DNA of 64,000 nt from Austropuccinia psidii (Eukaryota; Basidiomycota; Pucciniomycetes; Pucciniales; Sphaerophragmiaceae). The stretch covers positions 48,954,497 through 49,018,496 of the forward strand of contig JALGQZ010000002.1 of the NCBI GenBank assembly GCA_023105745.1, given 5' to 3'. The translations under genes and the position numbers were made by a program. Below the pieces are notes generated by a model that saw only the letters and a program-made list of their open reading frames with translations, ran no database searches and had not been told where the DNA came from. Below are positions 1 to 12,113 of this stretch, in pieces. Position 1 is the first letter of the stretch. The number at the start of each line of letters is the position of its first letter.

Positions 1-640
1 TAATCTAAAAGAATTTTCCCTCTTTTTTTTTTTTTTTACAAAAATGTTCCTAATTAATAAATTGGTAGTATAATTATCAAATTTAAAAAATCAAAATTTT
101 ATTTTATATTTCAATAAATTCTAAATTGATAATTTTATTTTATATAATAATAATAATAATAAGTTAAATTAAAAGAATAATTTTTTTGATAATTTAGTTT
201 AAGTTTAAATCTCAAAATAAAAACATAATATCATGGAATGTCAAATAGTAAGAAATACAGAACCTAAAAAATATGGGATTTAATACCTAAATCCCACATT
301 TTTAGGTCAGAAATTCCACAATTTTTAAACTCATTCCCTAGAAATTTTGATTCAAAATAATTAATGGGATTTTAATTTCGAACCCTGACCCAAATCTTAT
401 TTCTTCTTTAAGCCTATAACCCCTTTAGCATACAATTTTATTAATTAATTCCCTAGAGACATTTGTAGAATGAATCAATTTTATTTTGATATTAAATTTT
501 ATAAAAAATCAACTGAGATAATTTAAATTCCATCTTTTATTTTCTTTAAAATCCAGAATAATTCTAATTATTAACAATTCCACATAATTCCAGAAATGAA
601 AATAAAATGAGTAGCAAAAAAACCCAGTTATCTCACATCC
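1..640. other. AT-rich sequence without recognisable genes
   Basis: This stretch is dominated by A and T runs and has no open frame that reads like a protein. I see no terminal repeats. It leads into the decayed Myb/SANT-like gene that begins near 645. Confidence 0.6.
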
Positions 641-644
641 TTCA

Positions 645-1800
645 GGGAATCTCACTTGGCATTAATACTTATGTATCATAGATTGGCTGACCTTTAAATA
701 AAGCTTTGATGCGTGTTTTGGAAGCAGTGGCTCAACATCCGTTGGGTGGCCCCCTTCAAGAATAATGGAGCTCATCTGATGGATATGGAGGTGACTAAAA
801 AGTCCTGTAACCACTTGAATCTCAGCTCCAAAATTATTTTTGACTGATGGCAGACATACAAAAATAAATATATCACTTCAAAAAATCTCAAAAATTTAAC
901 TGGATCTGGAATTACTGAGGAAGATGAGAAAAATGTATTCATACTATGTATGAAAAGCTAGAAAGTATGCTTCCATGGTTTTCCAAGATGAATGCCCTTT
1001 TTGGCCACAAACCCAATTTCACTCCACTTGAAAGTTATTCTTCACAAAAGTTTATGGATTTCAATTCAAATGAATGGGATAAAGAGATAGAAAATAATGC
1101 AGTAAGGGGGTCTTTTTTTTTCTCAATGAGGATTTCTATAATAGATTCCTCTTTTCATTCCAGGATTTTATAAGAAATAAAGATTATACCCTTACTGTCA
1201 GGACAGATACAGATGGAGATGAGCATATTCTGGATTAAGACATGGAGATGGAGGCTTTAAGTGTAAATAATGTATTGGAATGGCATGTACTAATAAGAGT
1301 GGTTTTTTGATTTAGGTACATCCAATTTCAAAAAGGTCATCCCAAAAGAGAAAGTGGGGGTCAAGCTCCAACCTTAATGAAGCAAGTGGATCAAGGAAGA
1401 AGTATATTTAACTTCTTTCACCAACATATCAGAAGACAATGGAAAATATCCAAAAAGGTGAGTAATTTTATTAGATATGAATTTTTATCCTTGAAAGTTA
1501 ATCCAAGAAAATTATCTCAGGAGGACAATGAGAAGGAATTCTTAGACTGTGATAAGCAAAAGTTGGAGGAATAAGATTGTAACAAACTTATGAAAGGAAA
1601 AAAGAAAAAGCTTTTGAAGGGATTGGAGATTGACTTTTATTTGGAGAAGCATATGGAAACTATAAATTTTGAGAAAGAGAAATGGAAAAAGTAATTTGAG
1701 ATGAGAAAAGAGCAGAAGAATATGGATTTGACCATTTCAGAATTGTATTCTTCCAAGCCACTCCCAAATGTGAAGAGAATTTTAACTTTAATCCGGAGGT
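645..1800 (+). pseudogene. Decayed Myb/SANT-like protein gene
   Basis: Three frames read in pieces give a protein-like sequence. It begins near 710 with a stretch reading like VLEAVAQHPLGGP and NNGAHLMDMEV. It continues around 890-1100 with KNLTGSGITEEDEK and MYEKLESMLPWFSKMNALFG, and ends with a Lys/Glu-rich tail near 1600-1740. In rust fungi this type of Myb/SANT-like protein is common and often accompanies DNA transposons; that is family knowledge. The frame is broken by several stops, for example in KIIFD-stop before 850 and in ENIQ regions after 1400. Possible intron borders exist near 1100-1310 and 1458. No transposase or TIR was found beside it, so it may be a stranded partner gene or a host-gene relic. 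Confidence 0.45.
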
Positions 1801-4768
1801 CAGAATAAAATTGTAATTAATTAATTATATCCTGGTGGTTAATAATATAAGCTCACCAAATTTCCCTTGTATTTAACAATACACCATAAAAGTTTTGGAA
1901 TTCATTTTTCTGATATTTCAGCTTGTTTTTGAGTAATCTGGTTAACAAAACTGCATTTTAGCAGGTTATTCATTAATGTAATAATTGAGAAGTAGCTTGA
2001 TGATGGGAATTTTTTTTCTTTCTTTTTATATTCAAATGTTAGTTAAGTAGATATTAAGCATACCATAATCATTTCACCCAAATAAATACACTATTAAAAC
2101 CCATAAATATCAAATTGAAATTTTTCTAATAAATTTATTTTCATAAATTGATTTTAAATTTATTTGTGAATTAAAAAACACTTCCAGGTCCTCAAATTCT
2201 CCATCTATCAGAATTAAGGTCATCAAAATATTATGATTAATATTTTATTTTTTCATTTTTTTATTCATTTTAATTTTTAAATGAAATTCAATGATTATAT
2301 AATTATTTTTTTTTTACCTCCATGGTTGTAATTAATTTATTTGGTTTGGTAATTTAAAATTTCACAAATGTTGCCTTTTAAGAAATAAAATCCACCATCA
2401 ATTCATTTCCCCAAAAAAATCTTCTAATCATTTTAATTTTGGAACTCAATCATTTTAGAGTATTAAATCAAATAATCATTCCCCCCACCCAATCACTTTA
2501 AAATCATATGATATTAATAATGTTTGGACTCAACCTTAATATCATGATAATTTTTAAGCTGATTATCCTCATTCATCTGTTCAAATCCATAATACAACCC
2601 ACACTTGAAAACAAAGAATACTCATTTAATTAATTGATAAGACTGAAATGAAGCTTGAAAAAGCTCATAAGGATTTCTCCATAATCTCAATATTCAAAAA
2701 GAAAGATCCCAATTCAACCTATCTGAGGCTCCCACCAAAAAATCTGATTCCACATTGATATTTCCTCATCATTCAAAATCAGATTCCATTCCTAACACTT
2801 ATTATTTATCAAATACATTAATTAAATGATCCAACCAAAGTCTTCTTATAGATTCAAAAAACCAATCATCAAATTGAAAAACTAGAAAGAAATAGACAAA
2901 AAAATTAAAACCAATTAGAAAATCCTTTGAGGTATTATGAGGGGTATTTTATTTTTTAAGAGATCTGATTCTGGGAATTCAGAAGGTTTTTTTATTCTAG
3001 GAATCCTGGTCTGAATCAAACTGATATTGATTAAAATAATAATAAAAAAAATGGGCAAAAATTCAAGAATTTGATGATTTTATATATTCAAGAATTAAAT
3101 CTTTTTTCCAATAAATCACTCAGAAAAAAAATTAAACCCCCAAGATATTATTAAACAATTTGAATTACTAAACTTTATTCAATCTTAATGAAAATCCTCA
3201 AACTCAAAAAAAAAAAAAAAAAAAGGTTTTTTTTTAAAATTTCATTATTACCTTTGATTAATTCCATAAAAAATATTCATATGTATAAGAAAGACCTCAA
3301 CTCTTATACTTTTGGTATATATATATTTTTTTTTCTTTTATTAATAAAAAAAAAAACCTTATTAACCAATTCCAACAATTTTTTTTATCCTTATATTAAT
3401 GATTTGTATTTTTTTTCTTTAAATAAAATTAAATAATTTAAATAATTTTTTTTAAAAACTTCTTCTTAAAAGTTCATTATAAAATCAATTTAAAAAATCA
3501 TTAATACTTAATTAAAACATTCAAAAATAACCCAATTTTTTTTTTTTGGTTTCTCCTTTCATATCAATAAGAATTTTAATCTAAAGTGTTTAGAAATAAG
3601 GAAAGAAATCAATAAGATGACAATAGATTAAAAAAAAAAAAAGTTATAAATATTTTTTATTAATTAAATTAAGTATCATTTACCCCCCCTTTTCTTTTAA
3701 AAAAAAAAAAAAAAAATACTTATAATTCAATTAACTATAAATCTTATTTAGTTTTTTTTATCTTTAATAATAATAAAAAAAAAAAAAAAAAAGGAAATTT
3801 CATTAATTTTGAATATAAAATCCATTTAATAAAATTAAAATTGAAATTAAAAAAAATAATTTATTTAATATGCAAAATTTTAAAATATTATTAATTAATT
3901 ATATATAAAATTAAATTTATTAAATTTATAAATTAATTTAAGAAGTTTTTGAATTTTGAAAAGTTTTTATTTTTTTTTTAAGAATTTTTTACTCAATTGA
4001 TTAATATAATTTTTTTTGTATCAAATTTTTTTCTTTTTTTTTTTTTAATATCTTATTTATTATTTTTATTAATATAAAAGGAAGAAAAACCTATTGATCT
4101 TTAAGTTTATCCAAAATATTGTTTAGGATTAAACATTTAAAACACTCAATGCAAAAAAAAAAAAAAAATTTTTTTTTTGAATCAAATTTTAATTTTTTTA
4201 ATATTATTTCTAATTTCTTTAAAGGATTATCAATTTGATTATTAAAAAAAAAACCCCAATTTAATTTTCAATATTAATTCTTGAACTTTTTTTTTTTTTT
4301 TTTCTAGCTTAGAAACAGAATCCTTTTATTATGGTAAAATCCATCAAGAGCTTGAATATGCTAAGTTATCCAAGAGGTACTGATCCATTATATAAATCTA
4401 CTGAGGAATATTTGAGATTCTCATACTATTATATAAATTTTAGTCATTAAGGAATCCTAAAAATCCAAAATTTAGTTCAATTAAATTTTTGTTGATTTAA
4501 TATAAAAGTTAAATTAAGATTTAATATTTAAAATTTTCTTTAAATAAGATTAAAATAAATCATTAATTATTTTTAAAAATTTAATTTTTAATCATTTAAA
4601 AATAATCCTCTCCAAAAAAAAAAATTTTTTTTTTTTTTTTTTCTTCTTAAGAAAATTTTTTTTTTTTTTTTTTTTTTAGAATTCCATTAATAAAATTAAC
4701 AGAAATTTGAAAATAATTCATATTTAATAAGATTGAATTTTTTTTTTTTTTTTTTCTAATTAATATAA
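1801..4768. other. AT-rich intergenic sequence
   Basis: About 3 kb of A/T-rich DNA with many homopolymer runs, for example near 3205-3220, 3706-3716, 4292-4303 and 4650-4680. The only short protein-like stretch is an unrecognised 40-codon frame around 2638-2760. I see no RNA gene, no LTR and no TIR. Confidence 0.5.
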
Positions 4769-4776
4769 TTTTTATA

Positions 4777-4832
4777 GGGTATTGGTAAAAACACGTAAGC
4801 AAATTGGTAAAAACACATAAGGGGTGCCCTGG
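4777..4832 (+). repeat. Left terminal inverted repeat of the MULE
   Basis: Two copies of the GGTAAAAACACRTAAG motif lie at 4783-4798 and 4806-4821. The outermost 24 bases match the right end at most positions. It is much shorter and simpler than the right end. Confidence 0.85.
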
Positions 4833-5341
4833 GCCCATTTTTAATTAAAAATGAAACACAACAATGCCTGTATTGGGCCAAAACATGCCCAAAAGAGGTT
4901 TTTTCCCCACAAAACCTCTCTAACTCCAAATTGTTTCAGATTTTTTTGCCCAGCCCCCCCTCCAAAAAAAAAAGCCCAAACACCCCAACAATCCACATTA
5001 TCCCCACCCCAAACCATTGTTTTTTTTTTTGGAAAAAAAGCATTACCAAAGCCATTTTGCAAAGATTTTCACACTTTTTTTTCTCTTTTTCACCCAAAGA
5101 CTGCATTTTCCACCACAACAACCTGCTTTCAAGCCTCCAAATTTCCAATTTTTTACCTTCCCTCATCCATTAATCCCATATTTAAACCACTTTCTTTCAC
5201 TCTTAACCCCTTCTGTTCATTTTTCACACCTTTTTTCACCTCTTTTTCACACTTCGAAAGGTTCTTACCCCATTCCAAATCCCCAAATCCCCCCTTTTTT
5301 TCACTTTTACACATATTTTTCATTCAAAAATTCTCCAACCC

Positions 5342-8300
5342 CCCACTGAAGGTGAATTTCAGACCCTTGAGCTTCTTTGGCAACATGTGCATAATGTTGC
5401 CAGGGCTCAGGGGTATGCTGTGTCCACCTTGAGGTCCAATATGACCCACAACCAAATTGAAATATGTTGTGATAGGTCTGGCACCCCAAATCCCAACAAA
5501 AGCCCCTCCAAAACAGTCACCTCAAGAAAGCTTGACTGTCCTTTTAGACTTTATGCCAGGAAATATGCCAAGAGCACCACTTGGACTCTTAAAGTCAAAA
5601 ATCCTGAACATAGCCATGATGCCACTGAAAATATCATGGCACATCCTGCTTTCAGGAAATTCAATGAGCAAGAAACATCCCAAATTGCTCAAATGTCTGA
5701 ATCACTCCTCATGCCAAGGCAAATTCAGGCCCAATTATGCAGCCAGAGGGAGTCTGACAGGCCTGTAATCCTTCAAGACATTTATAACCAAGTCAAGAAA
5801 ATAAAGAAAGACAAACTGCAAGGCAGAAGGCCCATTGATTCTCTTATTGACACTCTCAAAGAAGAAAATTTTATTTGGTCCTCTGCAAGGGATTCTGAGG
5901 GACACATTACCTCCTTGTTTTTTACTCACCCCCTGGCCATAAAACTTCTTCATGGCTTTCCTCATGTCATTCTTATGGATTGTACTTATAAAACCAATAA
6001 GTACAAAATGCCTCTTTTTCATATTGTTGGATTCAGCTCAACAAATAAGACCTTTTCTGGGGCTTTTTGTTTGATGAAGAATGAAAATGAAACTTCATAT
6101 ACTTGGGCATTAAATCAATACATTGAAAAGGTCCTCAACAACACCAATCTTGTTCCCCCCCCAGTTATTGTTATTGACAGGGATCTGGCCTTGAAAAGCT
6201 CTATTAAGAAGCTCTTCCCAGACTCCAAAGTCATGCTATGCATTTGGCACATCAACAAGGATGTATCTGCTCATTGCATGAAGAAAATTGGTCATGGAAC
6301 TGATTTTGAAAATTTTATGGGCCTTTGGAATCAAGTAATATACTTCTTCATTTTATTTCATGTTATTTCACTTTTTTTCTTATTATTGTCTTTATTAATG
6401 ACTTTGGGATTCTTTTCTCAGCTTATGTATTCACCCACTGAAAAGTCTTTCAAAGACAACTGGAAGAAGCTTCAAAAGCAAGTTAAAAATGCTGAGGTCT
6501 TGCAGTATTTGGAAAATACTTGGCTTCCTCTAAAGGAGTATTATGTGCCAGCCTGGACAAACCACCATTGCCACCTGGGTGTGGGCTCCACCTCCAGAGT
6601 TGAAGGTGCCCATGCCATGGTTAAGCTTTGGCTACAAAAGTCCACTGGTACTCTCCTGGAGGTAGTCAGGGCACTCCACATGGCATTCAGAAAACAATTT
6701 ATTGAAATTATCAACAGAATCTCCAAAGAAATGATTGTCCATGTCAAGAATTTTCCTCCACACATCTGTGCCCTCAATGGCAAGGTGTCTCATTATGCTC
6801 TTCAGATTGCCTTTGAAAATTTCAAAACAAAATTTCCTCCAAATGAAAAATTCACCAACAAATACAACAATTATAAAGGCATTCCTTGCAAGCATAATAC
6901 CCAAAAGGCATTTGCCAAGCGCCAAAGGCTTGAATTATCAGACTTCCATCCTCAGTGGCATTTGAATTTGCCTGTGAGGGTTTTTTAATTTCTTCTTATT
7001 GTTTTTTTCTTATTAACTGATTTTACTTGTCATATTCTTCTCAGACTGGTTTTCAAGGTGATGATCAAAGTGTTGAAAAAGAAAGAAAGAATGAAGCCAA
7101 GAAAATATTTGAAGACATTGGGGAAGACCTGTTTCAAAGACCAATGGCAGAAATCACCCCAATACTCCAAAATTTTCAAGATGTTTTGACTGGAAAAGTC
7201 CCATTTGATCAAATTCCCAAGAGTCAAGAGGATGATCAATATTATGAAGACCCTCTAGAATGCAAGAATATCCGTGGAAGACCCCAAGGAGCCAAGAATA
7301 AAAACAAAATAGAACCTTCAAGATTTGAAATCATTGAGAGTCAAACCAAGAGAAGAGGAAGACCCCCATCAAAAGTGACCAGCACAACAACTTCCAGATC
7401 CCAGTCAAATGTCCCCTCTCCAATTATGGAAGTGGACTCATCTGAAGATTCTGAAGATTCTGAGGACTCATTATCTAAATCCATCAGTTCATCAGATTCA
7501 CTACCCTCAGCAACTGAATTAAATAAATCAGAAGTAACCCTTAGAAGGTCCAGAAGATTGGCAATTGGAAGCAAAACATCACAAAGAAAATCACACAAGC
7601 CTGCTACCAGTTTGAATATCTATGATGCAATTGACTTGACCTGTGAGCATTGTCAAAGCAACTATCACACAAATGATGAATGCTCAAAGCTGTTTGTGAG
7701 TTTCTGATTCTTTTTAATGTAATTTTATGTTGTTTATTTTGATATTTATTCATTTTTTGAACTTATGTTATCAGATAACTGGCTCAGAAGACTTGCCCAA
7801 GTTTATATTGAAATACACCTTCAAGGCCATCAATGTCCAGGGTGATGGAAATAGTGGCTACAGAACAGTATCCCACTTCATTTACAAGACTCAAGATCAA
7901 TGGGCTGATGTCAGAGGTGACTTGGCTGAAGAAATTCACCAAAATCAAGACCTTTATGAAGCCATGAACACCTTAATTCCCTCAGTATCCTCTTATTTGG
8001 AAAGAATTGAATGGTATGAAGATGTTGGCCAGGCTCCAAAAAGCAAGTGGATGTCCATGCCTGACATGGGGGATCCAATTGCAAATAAGTATAAAAGACC
8101 AGTTTTCTTTTATTCCACAGCCCAATCTTTTTCCTTTTTCCCTTATTTCTGTCCTCCAAATGATAATCCCCCCATTTTCATCTGCTTCTTGAATAGTTGT
8201 GCTCATTTTGTTCCATTGGACATCATCATTTCTAAAGTTTATCCAGTCCCCCCCATTACTGTGAACTGGGAGATTCATGCCCAAAAACAAGCCCTGGGGT

Positions 8301-8398
8301 GGGCTGATAAATTTAAGAAACACAGAATGTTGTATTTGTCCAATCTTCCTCCCCCCTCTCAGAAAAAACCCACTATTTTGGAGGTTGATTCTGATTGA
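5342..8398 (+). CDS. MULE transposase with C-terminal OTU-like domain
   Basis: Four exons are read: 5342-6334, 6422-6973, 7045-7695 and 7775-8398. The three introns are 87, 71 and 79 bp, all GT-AG, and the first also reads through in frame. The protein is about 939 residues. The N-terminus is a FAR1/WRKY-GCM1-like zinc region (EICCDRSG, DCPF, EHSH). The MULE DDE domain has D in LMDCTYKTN (5978-5980), D in VIVIDRDLAL with CIWHI, and E in SRVEGAH (6602-6604). A charged, Ser-rich linker has basic RGRP hooks and a CEHC...C cluster near 7640-7690. The last exon has the OTU pattern QGDGNSGYRTVS...AHFVPLD, where the usual catalytic Cys is Ser (AGT, 7853-7855) and His is kept (8204-8206). The frame is open back to 5174 but has no ATG before about 5441, so an upstream exon or a different start is likely. 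No premature stop is seen. Confidence 0.8.
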
Positions 8399-8510
8399 AT
8401 GATTTTTGTATATACTATTTATGCCAATTATCCCCCTCCTCAGTCATTTTTATTGCTTAAATCCCACCTCAGTCTCCTTTTTTATCAAACATGTGGAACT
8501 TTTGTACTTG

Positions 8511-8885
8511 AAAATAGTCATATTACACACAAGCAAAAAAACAGTTAAAAAAAAACACCCATTGCGCCTTCACTTGTGGTCCCACCCAAAAAATTTTCCC
8601 AATTCATGAGCTTCTGGTTCTTTATTGTCCAGATTGAACCCTTTAATTTAAAAAAAAAATCAAGGAAATTCATAAGTGGGAAGTTATTAAATTCACTTTT
8701 TAAAAATAAGCATATTACAATGACGGGAAAAAACATTTGAAAAAAAAACTCTTTTTGCGCCTTCACTTGTCCCACCCAAAAAAATTCCCAAAATTATGGG
8801 ATTCTGGTTCTTTATTCTTCACATTGAACCCTTTATTTTAAAAAAAAAATCAAGCAAATTCATAAGTGGGAAGATTTTAAATGAA
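8511..8885. repeat. Tandem duplication of about 193 bp in the MULE 3' region
   Basis: A unit containing GCGCCTTCACTTGT, CCCACCCAAAAAA, TTCTGGTTCTTTATT and AATTCATAAGTGGGAAG occurs twice, with the GCGC anchor at 8564 and again at 8757. The copies differ by several substitutions and small indels. It lies between the transposase stop and the right terminal repeat, so it is noncoding subterminal DNA. Confidence 0.8.
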
Positions 8886-9055
8886 TTTTTGAAAAAAATA
8901 TGCCATTTTGGCATATTGGCAAAATTTGTGAAATTTGGCAAAAAAAAAATTTTTGAAAAAATTTGTGCTTATTGACATGCCAAGTCGGGAAAAATATGGC
9001 AAAAAAAAATTAAAAAAAACCTCAAAACTGAGCCTGAGGAATTTTTTTTGAAAAT

Positions 9056-9190
9056 TAAGGTCACTTATGTGTTTTTACCAGAAACTTGTGTGTTTTTACC
9101 ATAAATTGGTAAAAACACGTAAGCTTTTAGTAAAAACACGTAAGGGCTTACGTGTTTTTACTAAAAGCTTACGTGTGTTTACCAACACCC
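9056..9190 (-). repeat. Right terminal inverted repeat of the MULE, with motif array
   Basis: At least five copies of the motif GGTAAAAACACGTAAG, or its complement, are packed here in alternating orientation. The outermost copy pairs with the left end. The core 9121-9170 is a near-perfect palindrome and is listed separately. Confidence 0.85.
9121..9170. repeat. Perfect 24-bp palindrome in the MULE right end
   Basis: The 24 bases at 9121-9144 are the exact reverse complement of 9147-9170, with only GG between them. Each arm ends in the transposon motif TAAAAACACGTAAG. It would form a strong cruciform or hairpin and could present two opposed transposase-binding sites. Confidence 0.9.
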
Positions 9191-9198
9191 TTTTTATA

Positions 9199-10620
9199 AT
9201 ACTTAATCAAAAAAACTTTATGATATTTTTATATATATATAAAAAAAAAAATTATTAAATATTAAAAAAAAAAAATAATTCCCATTTTACCCAATCCAAA
9301 ACCATTTAAATGATATAATAAGTGACATAATTCCAAAAGAAAATTGTATTAATAACTTTTTCTATTTATATAATTCTAAATTTTTAATGAATTTATAATC
9401 TTTAATAAATTGAAACAACTTTTTGAAAGGATTAATTATTAGTTTTAAATATTTGTTTAAATTTTCTACTAGTCAAGATTTCTAAATCAGATAGGGTATA
9501 TATATATATGTCATAAGATTACATTTTTAGGTCCAAATAAATCTTTTTATAATTATATTCTTTAAGCTTTCTAAGTAAATTTCAATATTTAAATAAGAAT
9601 CAGATTAAATTGAATTTAAATAAAGAAATTCTTTTATTTATTGAATTAAGCAGACTCTTAAAGATTTTTTTTTTTTTTTTTTTTGGTAGGGAATAATGAA
9701 TTATAAATTAATTTTTTTTAATTAATTTAATTAATTATTTTTAATTAATTTTCTTAAAAAAATAAGATTATATAATTTAAAACTAATTATTATTAAAAAT
9801 TTTTTTTTTTTTAAAAAAAATTAAAATAATTAGTTTTTTTTTTTTTTTGGTGGAAGAATTAATAAAATATTTTTAAACAAAATCTCAATTTAGATTTTAA
9901 ATTTTTAAATTTTTTTCAAGAAACCTGAGGTTTTTTTTTTTTTCTTTGGGTTGGGTGAATGGTTTGAAATTCAATATGATTTCAAAAAAATTAAATTTTT
10001 AATTTGTTGAAAAAAAAAAAAAAATATCAAAAAAAATCTTCAAATTTTAATTAATTTAAGAGATTAATTTTTTTATTAAATAAATGATTTAATTTATTTC
10101 ATTATTAGAAGTGTTCTAATTTTTTTATAAATATAAATATATATTAATAGTTGAATTTTTTGAAGAAAAGGTCAATATATCCTTAAATCAAAAATATATA
10201 TTAAATTTGAATAATAAAGGAATGAAAGCAAGTGGAATGTAATTGGTTGAATTTATTTATTCACAGAAACACCACAAGGATGGTCCAGAGTTGTTGACTT
10301 CAAGACAGGAAGGATCTGGGATTAATGAAGATGAGCTTTTCTTTTATGGAAATGGAATTTTGATCAAAAGATTCTTCTTAAAACCACTTTTTAGTTTATT
10401 TTCAAGATGATAAATTATCTTAACTAGCTCATTTGATTTTATTAATACCATCAATGGCGTGTGTGTGTATTTTTGATAAAATTCATTGGAGTCTGGCCTA
10501 CTCTTTACAAAATTAAAATTAAAATTAAAATGAGACAGTGTACACGCTCTAAGCTCTACTCAAATTTGGTTCGATGTGAAATTAAAAAAAATTAAAAAAT
10601 TAAAAAAAATTAAATTTTTA
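9199..10620. other. AT-rich spacer upstream of the host gene
   Basis: Mostly A/T runs. A short stretch at 10265-10345 reads SRQEGSGINEDELFF on +, resembling the GSGITEEDE part of the Myb/SANT-like relic at 900, so it may be another small relic. The last 100 bp before 10621 should hold the promoter and 5' UTR of the next gene. I see no clear TATA box. Confidence 0.4.
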
Positions 10621-12113
10621 ATGATGTCTTTAAATTCTCAAAATTCTCAAAATTCTCAAAATTCTCAAAATTCTCAAATTCAAAAAACTCAAACCAAAAT
10701 TTCATCTTCTCTATGTAATTTTTTAAATTTAAAATCAAAAGAAAATCAAAATAATCTCACTAATCATCTCACAAATAATCCTACTAATCAGCATAATCTC
10801 ACTAATAATCTCACTAATAATCTCACAAATCAGCAAGCTGTAATTAATCATAAAAGTTCTGATAGTAGTCTAAGTGAATTAAGTGATACAATGGATACTT
10901 CAATCAACTCATTTAACTCAAAATTTAATTCATCAATCAAAAATTTAAATCAAAAATCAAAATCAAAATCAAAATTAAAATTAAAATCAAAATCAAAATC
11001 AAAATCAAAAATTAAAAATCAAAAATCAAATTCAAATTCAAAATCTTTAATCACAAAATCAAAATCAACTTCTTCTCTCTCAAATTCCTCTATTAATTCT
11101 TCATTCTCTTTTCATCATCATCATCATCATCACAATCCAAATCATCATCATCGATCTAGAAGATTAACTGAATTACAACAAAATCAAATCAAACAAACTA
11201 AAAATAAGTTTAGTATCTTATATTCTTAAACAAAAAAATCTCTCCAACAAAATTCATTCCAATCCAAACAAAAAAAAAACTCATTTTGATGATCAATTTT
11301 TAGATTATTAGAAAATTTAAAACTTGAAGAAGAATCCATTCAATCAAATCAACATCCAATCTTAATGGCTTTAGAAGAAAACGTTCAAATTGGTCAAGAA
11401 ATTCGTTTAAAACAAGCTAAATTAAAATTCGAAAAAAATTGTCAAGCTTTAATCAAACTTAAATTGGAAAGACAACAAAGAATTTGGAATAATTACTTGG
11501 TAAGCTTTCAAAAAAATTTAATTTAAAATTAATTAATTCTCTTTAATCAAATCTAACCTTTCATCTTGCTTTTAATCAGGATCAAAAAGTTAAATTGAGA
11601 TCAGAAATGTTATCGGATGGTCAAATTAAATTAAATCGATTTCCTTTCGAATTCTTATTATCTAATGAAATCACTACTAGTTAAGTCATTTGATCTTCAA
11701 TTCTTATTCATTCATTTTATTTTATCTACTAATTTCTTTCAAATCTTTCAGACTTACAAGCCATCTTTCATTTAAATCCTCCTCCTAAAATCTCTTATAA
11801 TCTTCCTTCAAATCTTTTAAAATTACCTTCTCCTCCTCTTTCTTCACACTTATCATCTAATCCCCTCATCCCTCCTAATCAAAAAAGAAAAAAATCTTTC
11901 AATTCCAGCTTAAAATCTACTAGCAATCTACCTACCATCACATTATCTTCAAATGATTCAATCTCAACTATCGATATCAAACCAATCGAACAAAGGCAAA
12001 CTTATAATTTAATTGACGGTCTTCTAAGGCAAAAAATTAAACATCACTTAATTTGGAAGGCTTCTAATGATGCCTTATCAAATGATCTAATGGCAATTCG
12101 TCGTAAAATTTGA
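10621..12113 (+). CDS. Sds3/Dep1-like protein, probable histone deacetylase complex subunit
   Basis: Exons 10621-11207, 11304-11499, 11580-11679 and 11752-12113 join to a 414-residue protein. Introns of 96, 80 and 72 bp have GT-AG borders; the first donor (GTTTAG) is weak. ATG 10621 is chosen because it is the first ATG of the frame and is followed at once by a second ATG. The N-terminal 195 residues are low-complexity: NSQ repeats, LTN repeats, KS-rich, and a run of seven His. The middle is a predicted helical region (LLENLKLEEESIQ..., ILMALEENVQIGQEIRLKQ, ...LKLERQQRIWNNYL, RSEMLSDGQIKLNR). It fits the Sds3/Dep1/BRMS1 coiled-coil pattern of Rpd3-type deacetylase complexes. The C-terminus is Ser/Pro-rich with a basic RKKS motif. 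The assignment rests on pattern memory only. This is the only convincing host gene in the window. Confidence 0.5.

Larger units (their letters stand above)
4777..9190 (+). mobile_element. Complete Mutator-like (MULE) DNA transposon
   Basis: The left end reads GGGTATTGGTAAAAACACG and the right end, on the other strand, GGGTGTTGGTAAACACACG. Both are followed by AAGC and then by further copies of the GGTAAAAACACGTAAG motif. The 8 bases before the left end (4769-4776, TTTTTATA) are repeated exactly after the right end (9191-9198), as expected for a MULE TSD of 8-11 bp. The element is 4414 bp and carries one multi-exon gene with the MULE DDE triad. Because the gene has no premature stop and the TSD is perfect, this looks like a young, possibly autonomous copy. 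Confidence 0.9.

Noticed and set aside
3188..3436. 82-residue Lys/Phe-rich frame
   Set aside because: It is made of poly-A and poly-T runs only.
4851..5432. 193-codon frame at the start of the MULE
   Set aside because: It is Pro/Phe/Ser-rich, built from C/T-rich leader sequence, and overlaps the true transposase start in another frame.
5735..6022. Open frames on - across the MULE transposase
   Set aside because: They are shadows of the coding strand; the transposase frame has all family motifs.
10560..10580. GGTTCGATG, like a tRNA B box
   Set aside because: No A box and no cloverleaf can be formed around it.
10636..10675. Short regular repeat that could suggest a CRISPR-like or satellite array
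   Set aside because: It is in frame inside the host gene and encodes a simple NSQ repeat; there are no spacers.
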